A stretch of DNA of 64,000 nt from contig NZ_JAERRG010000016.1 in NCBI RefSeq assembly GCF_016741935.1, positions 1 through 64,000 of the forward strand, in the 5' to 3' direction. This stretch comes from Streptomyces endocoffeicus. GTDB lineage: Bacteria; Actinomycetota; Actinomycetes; Streptomycetales; Streptomycetaceae. Positions 25,373 to 33,929 of this stretch are shown here, one piece after another (the first letter of the stretch is position 1; each line of letters opens with the position of its first letter). Below the pieces are notes generated by a model. That model made no database searches. It was given only the letters and a program-made list of their open reading frames with translations, and was not told where the DNA came from. The translations under genes and the position numbers were made by a program.

Positions 25373-26641
25373 GTGAGCAGCAGTGGCCTCATCTACGCAG
25401 TCATCGTCGGGGCCTGGGCCGCCTATTTGGTGCCGATGTGGCTTCGTAGGCAGGACGAGCTCAATGAGGCCCGTCCGACGGAACGCTTCAGCACCGCCAT
25501 CCGGCTGCTGTCCGGACGGGCGGGCATGGAGCGTCGTTACGCCAAGAGCCGTGTGGACCTCGAGCGCCCCGGGGACCCGGCGGACGACCCTGCCGAGCGC
25601 ACCGCCGAGGACGCGGACGCCCCCGCCACGGGTGGCGCCCCCGCCGAGCCGGGGCGCTACGCGGCCGACCCGGAAGCGGTGACCGACGCGGTCGACGTCC
25701 GGGCCTTCGCCGATCCCGTAACCCTGTGTGCCCCGGCCCCCACGGGGGCCGACGCCCCCGCCGAGGGCGCGTCGGCACCGGCGGCCGGGAGCGCGAGCGG
25801 TGCGCGCGGCGCGGGTGCCGGAGGTACGAGTGGTGCGCGGGCCGCGGGTGCCGGAGGAAAGAGTGGTGCGCGGGCCGCGGGCGCCGGGGGTGTGAGCGGT
25901 GCGCGCGGCGCGGGCGGCGGAGGCTGGAGCGCCCTGGACCGTGGACGGCGCGCGCGAGTGCTCGCGCGCCGCCGCCGCACCACCGTGATCCTCTTCGTCG
26001 CCTTCACTCTCGGCGCGATCGTCGCGGCCGTCGGCGGCCTCGCCTTCCTGTGGGCCCCGGGCATCCCGGCCATACTGCTCAGCGCCTACATCGCCTACCT
26101 CCGCGCCCAGGAGCGCCGGCGCTTCGCGTTCACGATGGACCAGCGCCACGCCGAGCAGGCCGCGCAGCGGCTGCGTGAGCGCCGTCCGCGGGCTCATCCG
26201 CCCGTCGAGGGCCCCTCGGCCGAGGACTGCCCCGCCGACCCTCCCGCCGAGGCCGAGCCCGCCCCCGCGAAGGCGCCCTCGCCGCACGCGGCCGGGCGCC
26301 GTGCGCTGGTGGAGCAGACCGATCACGCCGAGTGGGTGGACCAGGAGCGCGAGCGCGAGCGGGGCCCGGCCGCCGGTGAGGGCTGGGAGCCGGTGCCGGT
26401 CCCGCTGCCCACCTACGTCACCGCCCCGGTCGCCCCGCGCGCCACCGGCAGGGTCGACCTGGCCGCCCCCGACGCCTGGAGCTCCGCCCGCTCCAGCACC
26501 GTCGACCCGGCCTCCGCCCACGACCCCGCGCCGACCCCGGACCCGGTCGCCGCCCCACCCCGCGGCACCCGCGACCGCGGCCGCACCCCCCTCTTCGACC
26601 AGTACGCCGACGAGGACCGGCCGCGTGCTGCCAACGAGTGA
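25373..26641 (+). CDS. glpR: GlpR-like membrane receptor of gephyrin-like Glp
   Basis: A 422-residue membrane protein. It begins VSSSGLIYAVIVGAWAAYLVPMWLRRQDELNEARP, one membrane helix followed by a conserved motif, then FSTAIRLLSGRAGMERRYAK. The middle is a low-complexity Gly/Ala/Ser-Arg repeat (residues about 130-180), then two closely spaced helices (TTVILFVAFTLGAIVAAVGGLAFLW and IPAILLSAYIAYL) and a long Pro/Ala-rich tail. The start is GTG at 25373; a frame from 25340 adds 11 unlike residues. In Corynebacterium, GlpR anchors Glp at division sites. The glp gene lies 1.9 kb upstream in the same direction. Confidence 0.8.
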   Translation: MSSSGLIYAVIVGAWAAYLVPMWLRRQDELNEARPTERFSTAIRLLSGRAGMERRYAKSRVDLERPGDPADDPAERTAEDADAPATGGAPAEPGRYAADPEAVTDAVDVRAFADPVTLCAPAPTGADAPAEGASAPAAGSASGARGAGAGGTSGARAAGAGGKSGARAAGAGGVSGARGAGGGGWSALDRGRRARVLARRRRTTVILFVAFTLGAIVAAVGGLAFLWAPGIPAILLSAYIAYLRAQERRRFAFTMDQRHAEQAAQRLRERRPRAHPPVEGPSAEDCPADPPAEAEPAPAKAPSPHAAGRRALVEQTDHAEWVDQERERERGPAAGEGWEPVPVPLPTYVTAPVAPRATGRVDLAAPDAWSSARSSTVDPASAHDPAPTPDPVAAPPRGTRDRGRTPLFDQYADEDRPRAANE

Positions 26642-26696
26642 CGGGCCCTCCACTGACCAGCGAGGAACGGATTACCAAGCACCCCGGAGGGGATGC

Positions 26697-26702
26697 TAGA
26701 GT
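26697..26702 (+). promoter_or_regulatory. -10 element of the tRNA-Ala promoter
   Basis: TAGAGT lies 15 bases before the tRNA 5' end, with TTACCA 19 bases further upstream as a weak -35. Confidence 0.5.
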
Positions 26703-26716
26703 TTCACTCGTTGCAA

Positions 26717-26790
26717 GGGCCTGTGGCGCAGACTGGTAGCGCACCTCGTTCGCATCGAGGGGGTCAGGGGTTCAAATCCCCTCAGGTCCA
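26717..26790 (+). tRNA. tRNA-Ala (anticodon CGC)
   Basis: A 74-base cloverleaf: acceptor GGGCCTG pairs with CAGGTCC (one G-T), D arm GCGC-AGACTGGTA-GCGC, anticodon stem CCTCG/CGAGG with loop TTCGCAT giving anticodon CGC at 26751-26753, and T arm AGGGG-TTCAAAT-CCCCT. Discriminator base is A at 26790. CCA is not encoded. It reads the GCG codon, very common in this genome. Confidence 0.95.
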
Positions 26791-26800
26791 CCGCAGCTCA

Positions 26801-26835
26801 AAGCCCCCGCCGGGGAAACCCGGCGGGGGCTTTTT
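26801..26835 (+). terminator. Rho-independent terminator after tRNA-Ala
   Basis: 14-base perfect arms (AAGCCCCCGCCGGG) with a GAAA loop, followed by TTTTT at 26831-26835. Unusually for this window it has a true T-run. Confidence 0.95.
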
Positions 26836-26867
26836 CGTGCCGTACAGGGTTCGCTTCAGGGGACGGG

Positions 26868-27584
26868 TCAGCCGGGCAGGTCGCCGGTGTAGCGGTAGAT
26901 CGCGCCGGCGGCGTTGACGCCCCAGACGGTGCCGTCGGCGCCTACGCCGATGTCGGACAGCGATCCGGGGATGTTGATCCAGGGGTTGGCGGGGGTGGTG
27001 TCGCTGTAGGTGTAGTGGTAGATCGCGTCGGCGGGGTCGCAGCCCCACACACAGGTGCGGGAGCCGACGTCGATCGCTTTGAGCGAGCCGTTGAGGCCCT
27101 TCCAGTTGTTGGTGTCCTGGTCGCCGGTGTAGCGGTAGATCTGGTGTCCTGCGTTGACGCCCCAGACGGTGCCGTCGGCGGCCGCGCCGATGTCGGACAG
27201 CGACCCGGGGATGTTGATCCAGGGATTGGCGGGATTGGCGTCGCTGTTGCTGTAGCGGTAGATCGCCCCCGCGGGGTCGACGCCCCAGACGTTGGTCCTC
27301 GATCCCACCGTGATCCGCACCAGCGAGCCGTTGATGGGCTTCCAGTTGTTGGTGTCCTGGTCGCCGGTGTAGCGGTAGATCTGGTGTCCTGCGTTGACGC
27401 CCCAGACGGTGCCGTCGGCGGCCGCGCCGATGTCGGACAGCGATCCGGGGATGTTGATCCAGGGACTGGTGTCGTTGTTGGTGTAGCGGTAGATCGCGCC
27501 GGCGGCGTTGACGCCCCAGACGTTGGTCCTGGATCCCACTGCGATCCGCGCTAACGACCCGTCGATGTGTTTCCAGTCGGACAT
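26868..27584 (-). CDS. Tectonin beta-propeller (lectin-like) protein
   Basis: A 238-residue protein made wholly of six repeats of about 38-41 residues. Each starts with W-x-x-I/L-x-GSL and contains VWGV followed by IYRYT. This is the tectonin/TECPR pattern and six blades would close one propeller. Odd blades carry VGSRT, even blades ADGT, so it grew by tandem doubling of a two-blade unit. Tectonins of fungi, slime moulds and animals bind O-methylated glycans or lipid A. There is no signal peptide, so a cytosolic or released lectin is possible (inference). The start chosen is ATG 27584 (MSDWKHIDG) with GAGAGGGG upstream; an ATG at 27650 is less likely. Confidence 0.8.
   Translation of the reverse strand: MSDWKHIDGSLARIAVGSRTNVWGVNAAGAIYRYTNNDTSPWINIPGSLSDIGAAADGTVWGVNAGHQIYRYTGDQDTNNWKPINGSLVRITVGSRTNVWGVDPAGAIYRYSNSDANPANPWINIPGSLSDIGAAADGTVWGVNAGHQIYRYTGDQDTNNWKGLNGSLKAIDVGSRTCVWGCDPADAIYHYTYSDTTPANPWINIPGSLSDIGVGADGTVWGVNAAGAIYRYTGDLPG
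27101..27466 (-). repeat. Near-identical 240-base tandem repeat within the tectonin gene
   Basis: About 125 bases starting near 27101 recur almost without change near 27341, 240 bases apart (the even blade plus its flanks), and a third diverged copy begins near 26880. Identity includes third codon positions, which indicates recent duplication or gene conversion. Confidence 0.85.
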
Positions 27585-27843
27585 GCGGGCGGCCCCTCTC
27601 CAGTCAGGTGCGGTTCGCCAGCACGCTGCCCAAAGGGAACGATTCATCATTCAAACTGATTTGAAGTGTCATCAGAGCTATTGGCTCGATGAGATGGTTT
27701 GCCCGAGTGGTGGCCGCTCCCGGACTGGCCTCACGCAGGTCAGCCCAGCTTTGAGATGACGCGATCGCGGCCACTCGTGCGAGCGATTGACAGGGTGACG
27801 CGTCCGGGCCGTCCGCGTGCGGGGTGCTCGACCGCCACCACGC

Positions 27844-27889
27844 TTGACATCGGATCGTCCCCTTCTCCATTATTCAGCTACTTAACTAG
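27844..27889 (+). promoter_or_regulatory. Promoter and candidate operator of the GntR/ABC operon
   Basis: TTGACA at 27844-27849 and CATTAT at 27868-27873 are 18 bases apart. Immediately downstream, CTACTTAACTAG at 27878-27889 is an 11-of-12 type palindrome around TTAA, placed where the GntR product could repress its own operon. The remainder of the 27585-27843 gap shows nothing assignable. Confidence 0.6.
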
Positions 27890-27908
27890 TGGACCAGCGG
27901 TGGGGTGG

Positions 27909-28346
27909 ATGCGGTACTACATCGAGAGACGCCGTGGCGTCGCGGCGTACCAGCAGATCGTCGAGCAGACCAAACGGGCCGTCAGAGCGGGCGTGTTGAA
28001 GCCCGGTGACCGGTTGCCGACCGCTCGCGAAGTGGCCGAGACCTGCGCCGTGAACCCGAACACCACGCTCAAGGCATATCGGGAGCTGGACCGGGACGGC
28101 GTGGTGGAGCTGCGGCAGGGAGTGGGCACGTTCATCGCTGCCGCGGCCGCGGACCGGAGTCACGCGCCCGCCGCTGAGTCGCCGCTCTACGCCGAACTGG
28201 CGGAGTGGACCGGGCGGGCGCTGGCCGCGGGGCTGATGGAGGAGGACGTGCGGGATCTGGTCGAACTGGCGCTTCAGGAGCGTCGGCAGACGGCGGCGGG
28301 CACCGCCCGCAGCGGTACGGACGAGCGGAACGGGGAGCGGGGATGA
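27909..28346 (+). CDS. GntR family regulator, YtrA type
   Basis: A 145-residue small GntR protein. The helix-turn-helix (VAAYQQIVEQTKRAVRAGVLKPGDRLPTAREVAE ... NPNTTLKAYRELDRDGVVELRQGVGTFI) fills the first 80 residues. The short C-terminal helical tail is that of the YtrA subfamily, which has no ligand-binding domain and controls adjacent ABC transporters. The next gene overlaps by 4 bases. The start is ATG 27909; GTG 27900 is an alternative. Confidence 0.9.
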   Translation: MRYYIERRRGVAAYQQIVEQTKRAVRAGVLKPGDRLPTAREVAETCAVNPNTTLKAYRELDRDGVVELRQGVGTFIAAAAADRSHAPAAESPLYAELAEWTGRALAAGLMEEDVRDLVELALQERRQTAAGTARSGTDERNGERG

Positions 28347-29311
28347 GCGGGTCGACAGGAGGGGCGGCCATGCGGGACAAGGGGCGGACCGCCCTGGAAG
28401 TGCGCGGCCTCGGACGGCGGTACGGGCGCCGCTGGGTGCTGCGTGAGGCGACGTTCCGGCTGCCCGCCGGACGGGTGTGCGGACTCGTGGGTCCGAACGG
28501 AGCGGGCAAGACGACGATGCTGGAGATCATCGCGGGGCTGCGCGAGGCGTCGGCGGGCGAGGCCAGAGTCTTCGGCGAGCCGGCCGGCGGGGTGGCGGCG
28601 CGGCAGCGGGTCGCGTTCCTGCCGCAGGAGAAGCCGCTGTTCACGCGCTTCACGGTCGCCGAGACACTGCGGCTGGGCCGTGAGCTGAACCCGCACTGGG
28701 ATCAGGAGCTGGCCGAGGGCTTCGTACGGGCCGGTTCCGTTCCGCTCGACGCCAAGGTGGGACGGCTGTCCGGCGGCCAGCGCACCCGGGTCGCCCTCGC
28801 GGTGGCCCTGGGCAAGCGCCCCGACCTCGTCCTGCTGGACGAGCCGCTGGCCGACCTGGACCCGCTGGTGCGCAGGCAGACCGTGGCCGCCTTACTGGGC
28901 GAGGTCGCCGAGCGCGGGATCACCGTCCTGCTCTCCAGCCACCTGGTGGCCGAACTCGACACGCTGTGCGACTACCTGCTGCTGGTGGCCGAGGGCGGGC
29001 TGCGGCTGGCCGGTGACGTGGACGAGATCATCAGCGTCCACCGGGTGCTGTCCGCGCCCACCGACCGGGTGCCGACCGGCCCCGACGGGCTGCCCGCGGG
29101 CCTGGAGCACCACACGGTCGTGGAGACCCACGACGACCAGCGGTACACCACCGCGCTGGTCCGCCCCGGCGGACCGGTCGGCGGCTTCTGGGACGCCGCC
29201 GCGCCGACTCTGGAGGAAGTGGTGCTCGCCTATCTGGAGCAGAGCAGCTCCGCGCCGCTCATCAGCCCGAACTCCTATGTTCCCGGCGTCGGTTCGGAGG
29301 TGGCGAAGTGA
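28343..29311 (+). CDS. ABC transporter ATP-binding protein
   Basis: A 322-residue ATPase. Walker A is GPNGAGKTT, the signature LSGGQRTR and Walker B LVLLDEPLADLDPL. A C-terminal extension of about 90 residues, with EEVVLAYLE, is typical of the drug/antibiotic-export type subunits paired with YtrA regulators. It starts in the stop codon of the regulator and overlaps the permease gene by 4 bases. Substrate unknown; cell-envelope-antibiotic or lipid-linked stress is a common theme for this arrangement (inference). Confidence 0.9.
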   Translation: MSGSTGGAAMRDKGRTALEVRGLGRRYGRRWVLREATFRLPAGRVCGLVGPNGAGKTTMLEIIAGLREASAGEARVFGEPAGGVAARQRVAFLPQEKPLFTRFTVAETLRLGRELNPHWDQELAEGFVRAGSVPLDAKVGRLSGGQRTRVALAVALGKRPDLVLLDEPLADLDPLVRRQTVAALLGEVAERGITVLLSSHLVAELDTLCDYLLLVAEGGLRLAGDVDEIISVHRVLSAPTDRVPTGPDGLPAGLEHHTVVETHDDQRYTTALVRPGGPVGGFWDAAAPTLEEVVLAYLEQSSSAPLISPNSYVPGVGSEVAK

Positions 29312-30327
29312 GTACGACGACACAGACGCGGGCGGACGGCGGCTTCCCCGGACTGCCGGGGCGGCGGACGCGGGCGCGCGGCTTCGGCCCGAGCGGGATG
29401 GCCTGGCTGGTGTGGCGCCAGCACCGGACGGCGTTCCTCCTGCTGCTCGCGATGGCGGCCGTCGCGACGGCGGGCCTGGCGTGGCTGGCCCAGGACGCGA
29501 GCAGCGCCGTGGCGGCCGCCGAGGAGGCGAAGGCGTCCCCCGGGGCGGCCGCGGCCCTCGACGCCGCTTACCAACGGCTCGACTTGTTGGGTCTGGCGCT
29601 GGCGGGTCTGCCAGTGATCATCGGGGTGTTCATCGGCGCCCCGCTGTTCGCGGGGGACCTGGAGACCGGCACCGCCAAGTTCGTGGGCGTCCAGTCGTAC
29701 GGCCGCTGGAACTGGGTGGCGACCAAGCTCGGCATGGCCGCCGTGTTCGCGGCCGTGGCGGCGCTCTCCACCGGGATCGCCATGAAGGCCCTGTGGACGC
29801 CACTGGTGAACCACATGGCCGTCAACGCCGACTTCACCAGCACCGGCGGGTTCGACACCACGGGCCCGGTCGCGGTGGCCCTGGCCGTGCTCGGCCTGTT
29901 GATCGGCGCCGCCGCCGGGCTGCTGATGCGGCGCACGCTGCCCGCGATGGTGGTGACCTTCGTCGCCCTGCTGGCGGTGAAGACCGTCTGGTCGCAACTG
30001 CGGATGATGTTCGCGACCACGGTGACGAAGACCACGGGCGGCGGCAGGTTCGGTGAAGGCGACTCCCCGAAGGTCCCCGACAACGCCGTGGAGATCGACA
30101 CCTCCTACGTGACCGGGGACGGCTCGTTGCGCGGCTGGAGCACCTGCACGGATGCCGGCGACAGCTCGGCCTGCCTGCGGCGCCACGGGGTGGTCGGCTG
30201 GTCGAAGGAGTATCTGCCGTTCTCCCACATGGACGCCATGCAGTGGGCGGCGACGGGCGCGCTGGCCGGGCTGATCCTGCTGACGGTGGGTGTGCTGGTG
30301 TACGCGGCGCGGGGCGCTCTGCGCTGA
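29308..30327 (+). CDS. ABC transporter permease
   Basis: A 339-residue membrane protein with about six hydrophobic segments: near 42-62, 97-118, 140-165, 190-212, 215-230 and 315-335. A large extracytoplasmic loop with two cysteines (GWSTCTDAGDSSACL) lies between the last two. It is the membrane partner of the preceding ATPase, translationally coupled by ATGA/GTGA overlap. No hairpin follows within the 67 bases before the convergent Dps gene. Confidence 0.85.
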   Translation: MSTTTQTRADGGFPGLPGRRTRARGFGPSGMAWLVWRQHRTAFLLLLAMAAVATAGLAWLAQDASSAVAAAEEAKASPGAAAALDAAYQRLDLLGLALAGLPVIIGVFIGAPLFAGDLETGTAKFVGVQSYGRWNWVATKLGMAAVFAAVAALSTGIAMKALWTPLVNHMAVNADFTSTGGFDTTGPVAVALAVLGLLIGAAAGLLMRRTLPAMVVTFVALLAVKTVWSQLRMMFATTVTKTTGGGRFGEGDSPKVPDNAVEIDTSYVTGDGSLRGWSTCTDAGDSSACLRRHGVVGWSKEYLPFSHMDAMQWAATGALAGLILLTVGVLVYAARGALR

Positions 30328-30394
30328 CCTCACGCCGGGGTGGCCGACGGTTCTACGGCGGGGGTTTGCGGCGCCTGGTTTTGTATGGCGGGGA

Positions 30395-30892
30395 TCAGGC
30401 GGAGCGGTTTTCCGCGCTGACCATCCAGGCGTGTTTCTCGAGGGAGTCGATGATCGCGTGCAGCAGGTCGGCCGTGGAGGGATCCTCGCTGTCGACCTGG
30501 TCGTGGAGGGTGCGGAGGGTGTCGGCGGTGGCGCGCAGGCGGGCGGTGACGAGGCCGACGACGGTGCTCACGCTCGCCTCGCCCGCCGGGAACGCGGGGA
30601 GTGTGGTGGTCGCCGCCACGGTCTCGGAGCGGCCGTCCGGGACGGCGGCCAGGGCGCGCATGCGTTCGGCGATGGTGTCGGCCGACTCGCGGGCGTCGTC
30701 CACGATCTCGTCCAGTTGAAGGTGCAGATCGCGGAAGTTGTGGCCGACCACGTTCCAGTGGGCCTGCTTGCCCTGGAGATGCAGTTCGACGAGGTCCACC
30801 ACGATCTGCTGCAGCGCCTGGGCGAGCTGCGGCGAGGCCGTGAACCCGGCGACCTCGCTCTCCGAACGTCGGGAACCCCCAGAAGCGGCCAT
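30395..30892 (-). CDS. Dps family DNA-binding/ferritin-like protein
   Basis: A 165-residue mini-ferritin. The ferroxidase-site motif appears as KQAHWNVVGHNFRDLHLQLDEIVDDARESADTIAERM. The four-helix bundle spans about residues 20-160. An Arg/Ser-rich N-terminus (MAASGGSRRSESE) may contact DNA. Such proteins store iron and guard DNA during osmotic, oxidative and stationary stress. ATG at 30892 has AGGAGACACGCC upstream. The 364-base gap to the protease gene must hold both promoters. GGGTAC at 31008 resembles a SigB -10, but no good -35 was found. Confidence 0.9.
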   Translation of the reverse strand: MAASGGSRRSESEVAGFTASPQLAQALQQIVVDLVELHLQGKQAHWNVVGHNFRDLHLQLDEIVDDARESADTIAERMRALAAVPDGRSETVAATTTLPAFPAGEASVSTVVGLVTARLRATADTLRTLHDQVDSEDPSTADLLHAIIDSLEKHAWMVSAENRSA

Positions 30893-31256
30893 GGCGTGTC
30901 TCCTTCGAAAGCGCCGCGGAGCAGACCCCTGGCACAGGAGGCCCGTGTCCGTATGCGATCAAGTCTTGAGGAGGCCTCCTTCCGTCGCCACTCCGCTTGA
31001 CCCGCTCGGGTACCTATGGCGAATGAGTACCTGGCGCGATCCGCGGGAGGCGCGGGGGTGGGCCCGATGTCATGGAATCGTGCTTACCGCGTTCGTGTTT
31101 GGTGCGGGCCGGGGGACAGGCGATGGCGCAGGCCAGGGGCGCGGGCATAGTAGATGCCCGGTCCTGTGGCTCCATGGCGTGAAAGCGCCGTAGGGCAGAG
31201 GGCGGCACAGCACATCACAGCGCAACAACTGCACCACAACAGGGGGATAAGGCTCC

Positions 31257-32423
31257 ATGCCACTCATACGCCGTTCCACCGTGGCGGCCGCGGCCATGAC
31301 CGCGCTGCTGGTGGTCTCCGCTTCGGCCTGCGGGCCCGGTGACGACGACGCGGCTTCCTCGTCGAGCTCCTCGGCCGCGTCCACCGGGCAGCAGGCCAAG
31401 GACGGGATCAAGCTGCCCGATGGCGTCCCGACGAGTCTGGACGACCTGAAGAAGTGGAAGGAGGGCGGCTGGAAGGACTGGGACAAGTGGGCCCGCAAGG
31501 CATCGGAATTCGCCAATCCGATCATCAAGAACTTCTGGCAGCCGTCCAGGATGGCCAAGGCGAAGGACTCGTCACACACCGTCTCCACGCAGAGCGCCGG
31601 CCAGGACCAGGCGGCCACCGACCCCGAGCCGCCCGCCGTGCCGGCCAAGCAGGTCTCGCGGCCGTACCACCAGAACATGGCGCCGGTCGGGAAGGTGTTC
31701 TTCGACAGCCCCGAGGGGCCGATGGTGTGCTCCGGCACGGTCATCGACGACCCGGCCCACCCGGGGAAGTCCAACCTGGTGTGGACCGCCGGCCATTGTG
31801 CGCACTCCGGCAAGCAGGGCGGCTGGATGCGCAACATCGTGTTCGTGCCCTCGTACAACGACAACGGACTGCCCGCCGAGCAGACCCAGTCGGCGGCGCA
31901 GAACGAGGTCAGCCCGTACGGCGTGTGGTGGGCGGACTGGTCGCAGACCTCGTCCGAGTGGATCGCGAACGGCGGCAAGACCGGCGGGGTGGGGTCGGCG
32001 TACGACTTCGCGGTGCTGCATGTGAAGCCCGAGAACGGCGGCGGCAAGTCGCTGCAGGAGACGGTCGGGGCCTCGGTGCCGGTGTGGTTCGGAGCGCCGT
32101 CGGCGGACCAGGTGAGCTCGATCGGCGCATACGGCTATCCGCAGGCCCCGCCGTACGACGGGGCCAAGATGTTCAACTGCACCAGCAGGCCGGGCCGGCT
32201 GTCCTTCTCGCCCACCTCGCCGACGATGTACCGGATCGGCTGCTCGATGACGGGCGGTACCTCGGGCGGTGGCTGGTTCGTCAACCACGGCGGTAAGACG
32301 GTGCTGGTGTCCAACAGTTCGATCGGCTCGTACGGGCACACCTGGCTCGCCGGGCCGCATCTGGGGGCCGAGGCCAAGGGCGTGTTCGAGGCCATCAGCA
32401 AGAAGTTCGCCGGTCAGGGCTGA
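31257..32423 (+). CDS. Secreted trypsin-like serine protease, probable lipoprotein
   Basis: A 388-residue export protein. A signal sequence (RRSTVAAAAMTALLVVSASAC) ends in a possible lipobox with Cys25, followed by an Asp/Ser-rich linker. The protease domain starts near residue 125. The catalytic triad is seen as TAGHC (His), YDFAVLHV (Asp) and the GCSMTGGTSGGGWF segment (Ser), in V8/glutamyl-endopeptidase-like style. So it should act at the outer face of the membrane or in the wall. GGGGGATAAGG is its ribosome site. A large palindrome follows at 32447. Confidence 0.85.
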   Translation: MPLIRRSTVAAAAMTALLVVSASACGPGDDDAASSSSSSAASTGQQAKDGIKLPDGVPTSLDDLKKWKEGGWKDWDKWARKASEFANPIIKNFWQPSRMAKAKDSSHTVSTQSAGQDQAATDPEPPAVPAKQVSRPYHQNMAPVGKVFFDSPEGPMVCSGTVIDDPAHPGKSNLVWTAGHCAHSGKQGGWMRNIVFVPSYNDNGLPAEQTQSAAQNEVSPYGVWWADWSQTSSEWIANGGKTGGVGSAYDFAVLHVKPENGGGKSLQETVGASVPVWFGAPSADQVSSIGAYGYPQAPPYDGAKMFNCTSRPGRLSFSPTSPTMYRIGCSMTGGTSGGGWFVNHGGKTVLVSNSSIGSYGHTWLAGPHLGAEAKGVFEAISKKFAGQG

Positions 32424-32435
32424 CCGGGCCCCTCG

Positions 32436-32999
32436 TCATGGGCTTACGGATGGGCTTACGGGCGCGCCCGTAAGCCCATCCGTCGTGCCCGTCGCCTCCG
32501 CCCCGTCCGTGGCGTCCGTGGCGTCCGTAAGGAGCTTGGCGTAGCAGCGGCTGCTCTCCTCGAAGCGGTAGAACCCGAACTTCGTCACCGGTGCGTAGCC
32601 GGACGAGGTGTACAGCGCGATGGCCTCGGGCTGCTCGGTGCCGGTCTCCAGGACCATCCGCACCCGCCCCGCCTCCCGCGCGCTGTCCTCCAGCGCCGCG
32701 AGGATCCGCCGGGCCAGCCCCCGTCCGCGCGCCGCGCGCACCACGAACATCCGCTTGATCTCGGCGTCCCCGTCCTCGTAGCCCTCCTCGCTCCGCTCCT
32801 GGCTGCGCCAGCCGCCGCTCGCGACCGGGGTGCCGTCCGTGTCGTAGACGATGAGATAGAGGCCGTGCGGCGGGTCGAAGTGGGCCGCGTCCATATGCGT
32901 CAGATCGCCGTCGCCGTAGCGCTCGGCGTACTCCACCTGCACTTCCGCGTCGAGTTTGCGGGCGTCAGGGTGATCGTAGCGAATGACTCGAACGTCCAT
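32436..32999 (-). CDS. GNAT family N-acetyltransferase
   Basis: A 187-residue acetyltransferase. The core runs MDVRVIRYDHPDARKLDAEV, GTPVASGGWR, the acetyl-CoA-binding motif VVRAARGRGLARRILAALE, then LETGTEQPEAIALYTSSGYAPVTKFG. The start is ATG 32999. The C-terminal about 30 residues (Thr/Asp/Gly-rich, LTGAPVSPSVSP) are encoded by the terminator palindrome and look like read-out rather than domain. Substrate unknown. Confidence 0.85.
   Translation of the reverse strand: MDVRVIRYDHPDARKLDAEVQVEYAERYGDGDLTHMDAAHFDPPHGLYLIVYDTDGTPVASGGWRSQERSEEGYEDGDAEIKRMFVVRAARGRGLARRILAALEDSAREAGRVRMVLETGTEQPEAIALYTSSGYAPVTKFGFYRFEESSRCYAKLLTDATDATDGAEATGTTDGLTGAPVSPSVSP
32447..32482. terminator. Perfect 36-base palindrome between convergent genes
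   Basis: Two 18-base arms (beginning CGGATGGGCTTACGGGCG) meet with no spacer. It begins 24 bases after the protease stop and lies in the last codons of the convergent GNAT gene, so it can serve both as terminator. Confidence 0.8.
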
Positions 33000-33062
33000 G
33001 CGATGGATCGTACTTCTATGCGGGGGGAGGGGCCGTTGTTTTTGTCGCGTATCGTGCCGGGC

Positions 33063-33866
33063 GTGCTCACCGTGACGACCGTGAATGTGAACGGGCTGCG
33101 CGCCGCCGCCAAAAAGGGCTTCGTCTCCTGGCTGGACGGTACCGCGGCCGATGTGGTGTGCCTCCAGGAGGTGCGCGCCGAGCCCAAGGAGCTGCCCGAG
33201 GCGGTCCGCGAACCCGACGGCTGGCATGTGGTGCACGCCCCGGCGGCGGCCAAGGGCCGGGCCGGGGTGTCGGTGTACGCCCGGCGCGAGCTGGAGGGCG
33301 TCCGGGTCGGCTTCGGGTCGTCCGAGTTCGACGGCAGCGGCCGCTATGTGGAGGTCGATCTGCCGGGCGTGACCGTCGGCAGCCTGTACCTCCCCTCGGG
33401 TGAGGTCGGCACGGAGCGCCAGGACGAGAAGGAGCGCTTCATGGCGGAGTTCCTTCCGTATCTGAAGGAGCTGCGCGAGCGCGCGGCGGCCGGTGGGCGC
33501 GAGGCGCTGGTGTGCGGCGACTGGAACATCGCCCACCAGGAGGCCGACCTCAAGAACTGGAAGGCCAACCAGAAGAAGTCCGGCTTCCTGCCGGCCGAGC
33601 GCGCCTGGCTGACCAGCGTCTTCGAGGAGGCGGCGTACGTGGACGTGGTGCGCGCCCTGCACCCGGACGTCGCGGGTCCCTACTCGTGGTGGTCCTACCG
33701 CGGCCGGGCCTTCGACAACGACGCGGGCTGGCGCATCGACTACCAGATCGCCACCCCGGGGCTCGCCGGGCGCGCGGTCAAGACGGTGGTGGAGCGGGCG
33801 GCCGCCTACGACCAGCGGTGGAGCGACCACGCCCCGGTGACGGTGGCCTACGGCCCGGCTCACTGA
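33063..33866 (+). CDS. xth: Exodeoxyribonuclease III
   Basis: A 267-residue exonuclease III/AP endonuclease for base-excision repair. Motifs in order: TVNVNGLRAAAKKGF, VVCLQEVRAE (catalytic Glu), GVSVYARR, VCGDWNIAHQEADLKN, AYVDVVRALHPDVAGPYSWWSYRGRAFDNDAGWRIDYQI and the final WSDHAPVTVAYG with catalytic His. The start is taken as GTG 33063 by family length. In-frame ATGs at 33003 and 33018 are possible, and no ribosome site clearly decides. Confidence 0.9.
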   Translation: MLTVTTVNVNGLRAAAKKGFVSWLDGTAADVVCLQEVRAEPKELPEAVREPDGWHVVHAPAAAKGRAGVSVYARRELEGVRVGFGSSEFDGSGRYVEVDLPGVTVGSLYLPSGEVGTERQDEKERFMAEFLPYLKELRERAAAGGREALVCGDWNIAHQEADLKNWKANQKKSGFLPAERAWLTSVFEEAAYVDVVRALHPDVAGPYSWWSYRGRAFDNDAGWRIDYQIATPGLAGRAVKTVVERAAAYDQRWSDHAPVTVAYGPAH

Positions 33867-33888
33867 CGTTCGCGGCCGCGGCGGTCCT

Positions 33889-33916
33889 GTGAGTGCGCCG
33901 GCCTCGGCGGGCTCAC
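33889..33916. terminator. Inverted repeat between xth and the MerR gene
   Basis: GTGAG...CGCCG pairs with CGGCG...CTCAC around a 4-base loop, with a mismatch in the middle of the arms. Position between convergent stops suggests a terminator. Confidence 0.5.
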
Positions 33917-33929
33917 CGGCGCCGCGGGC

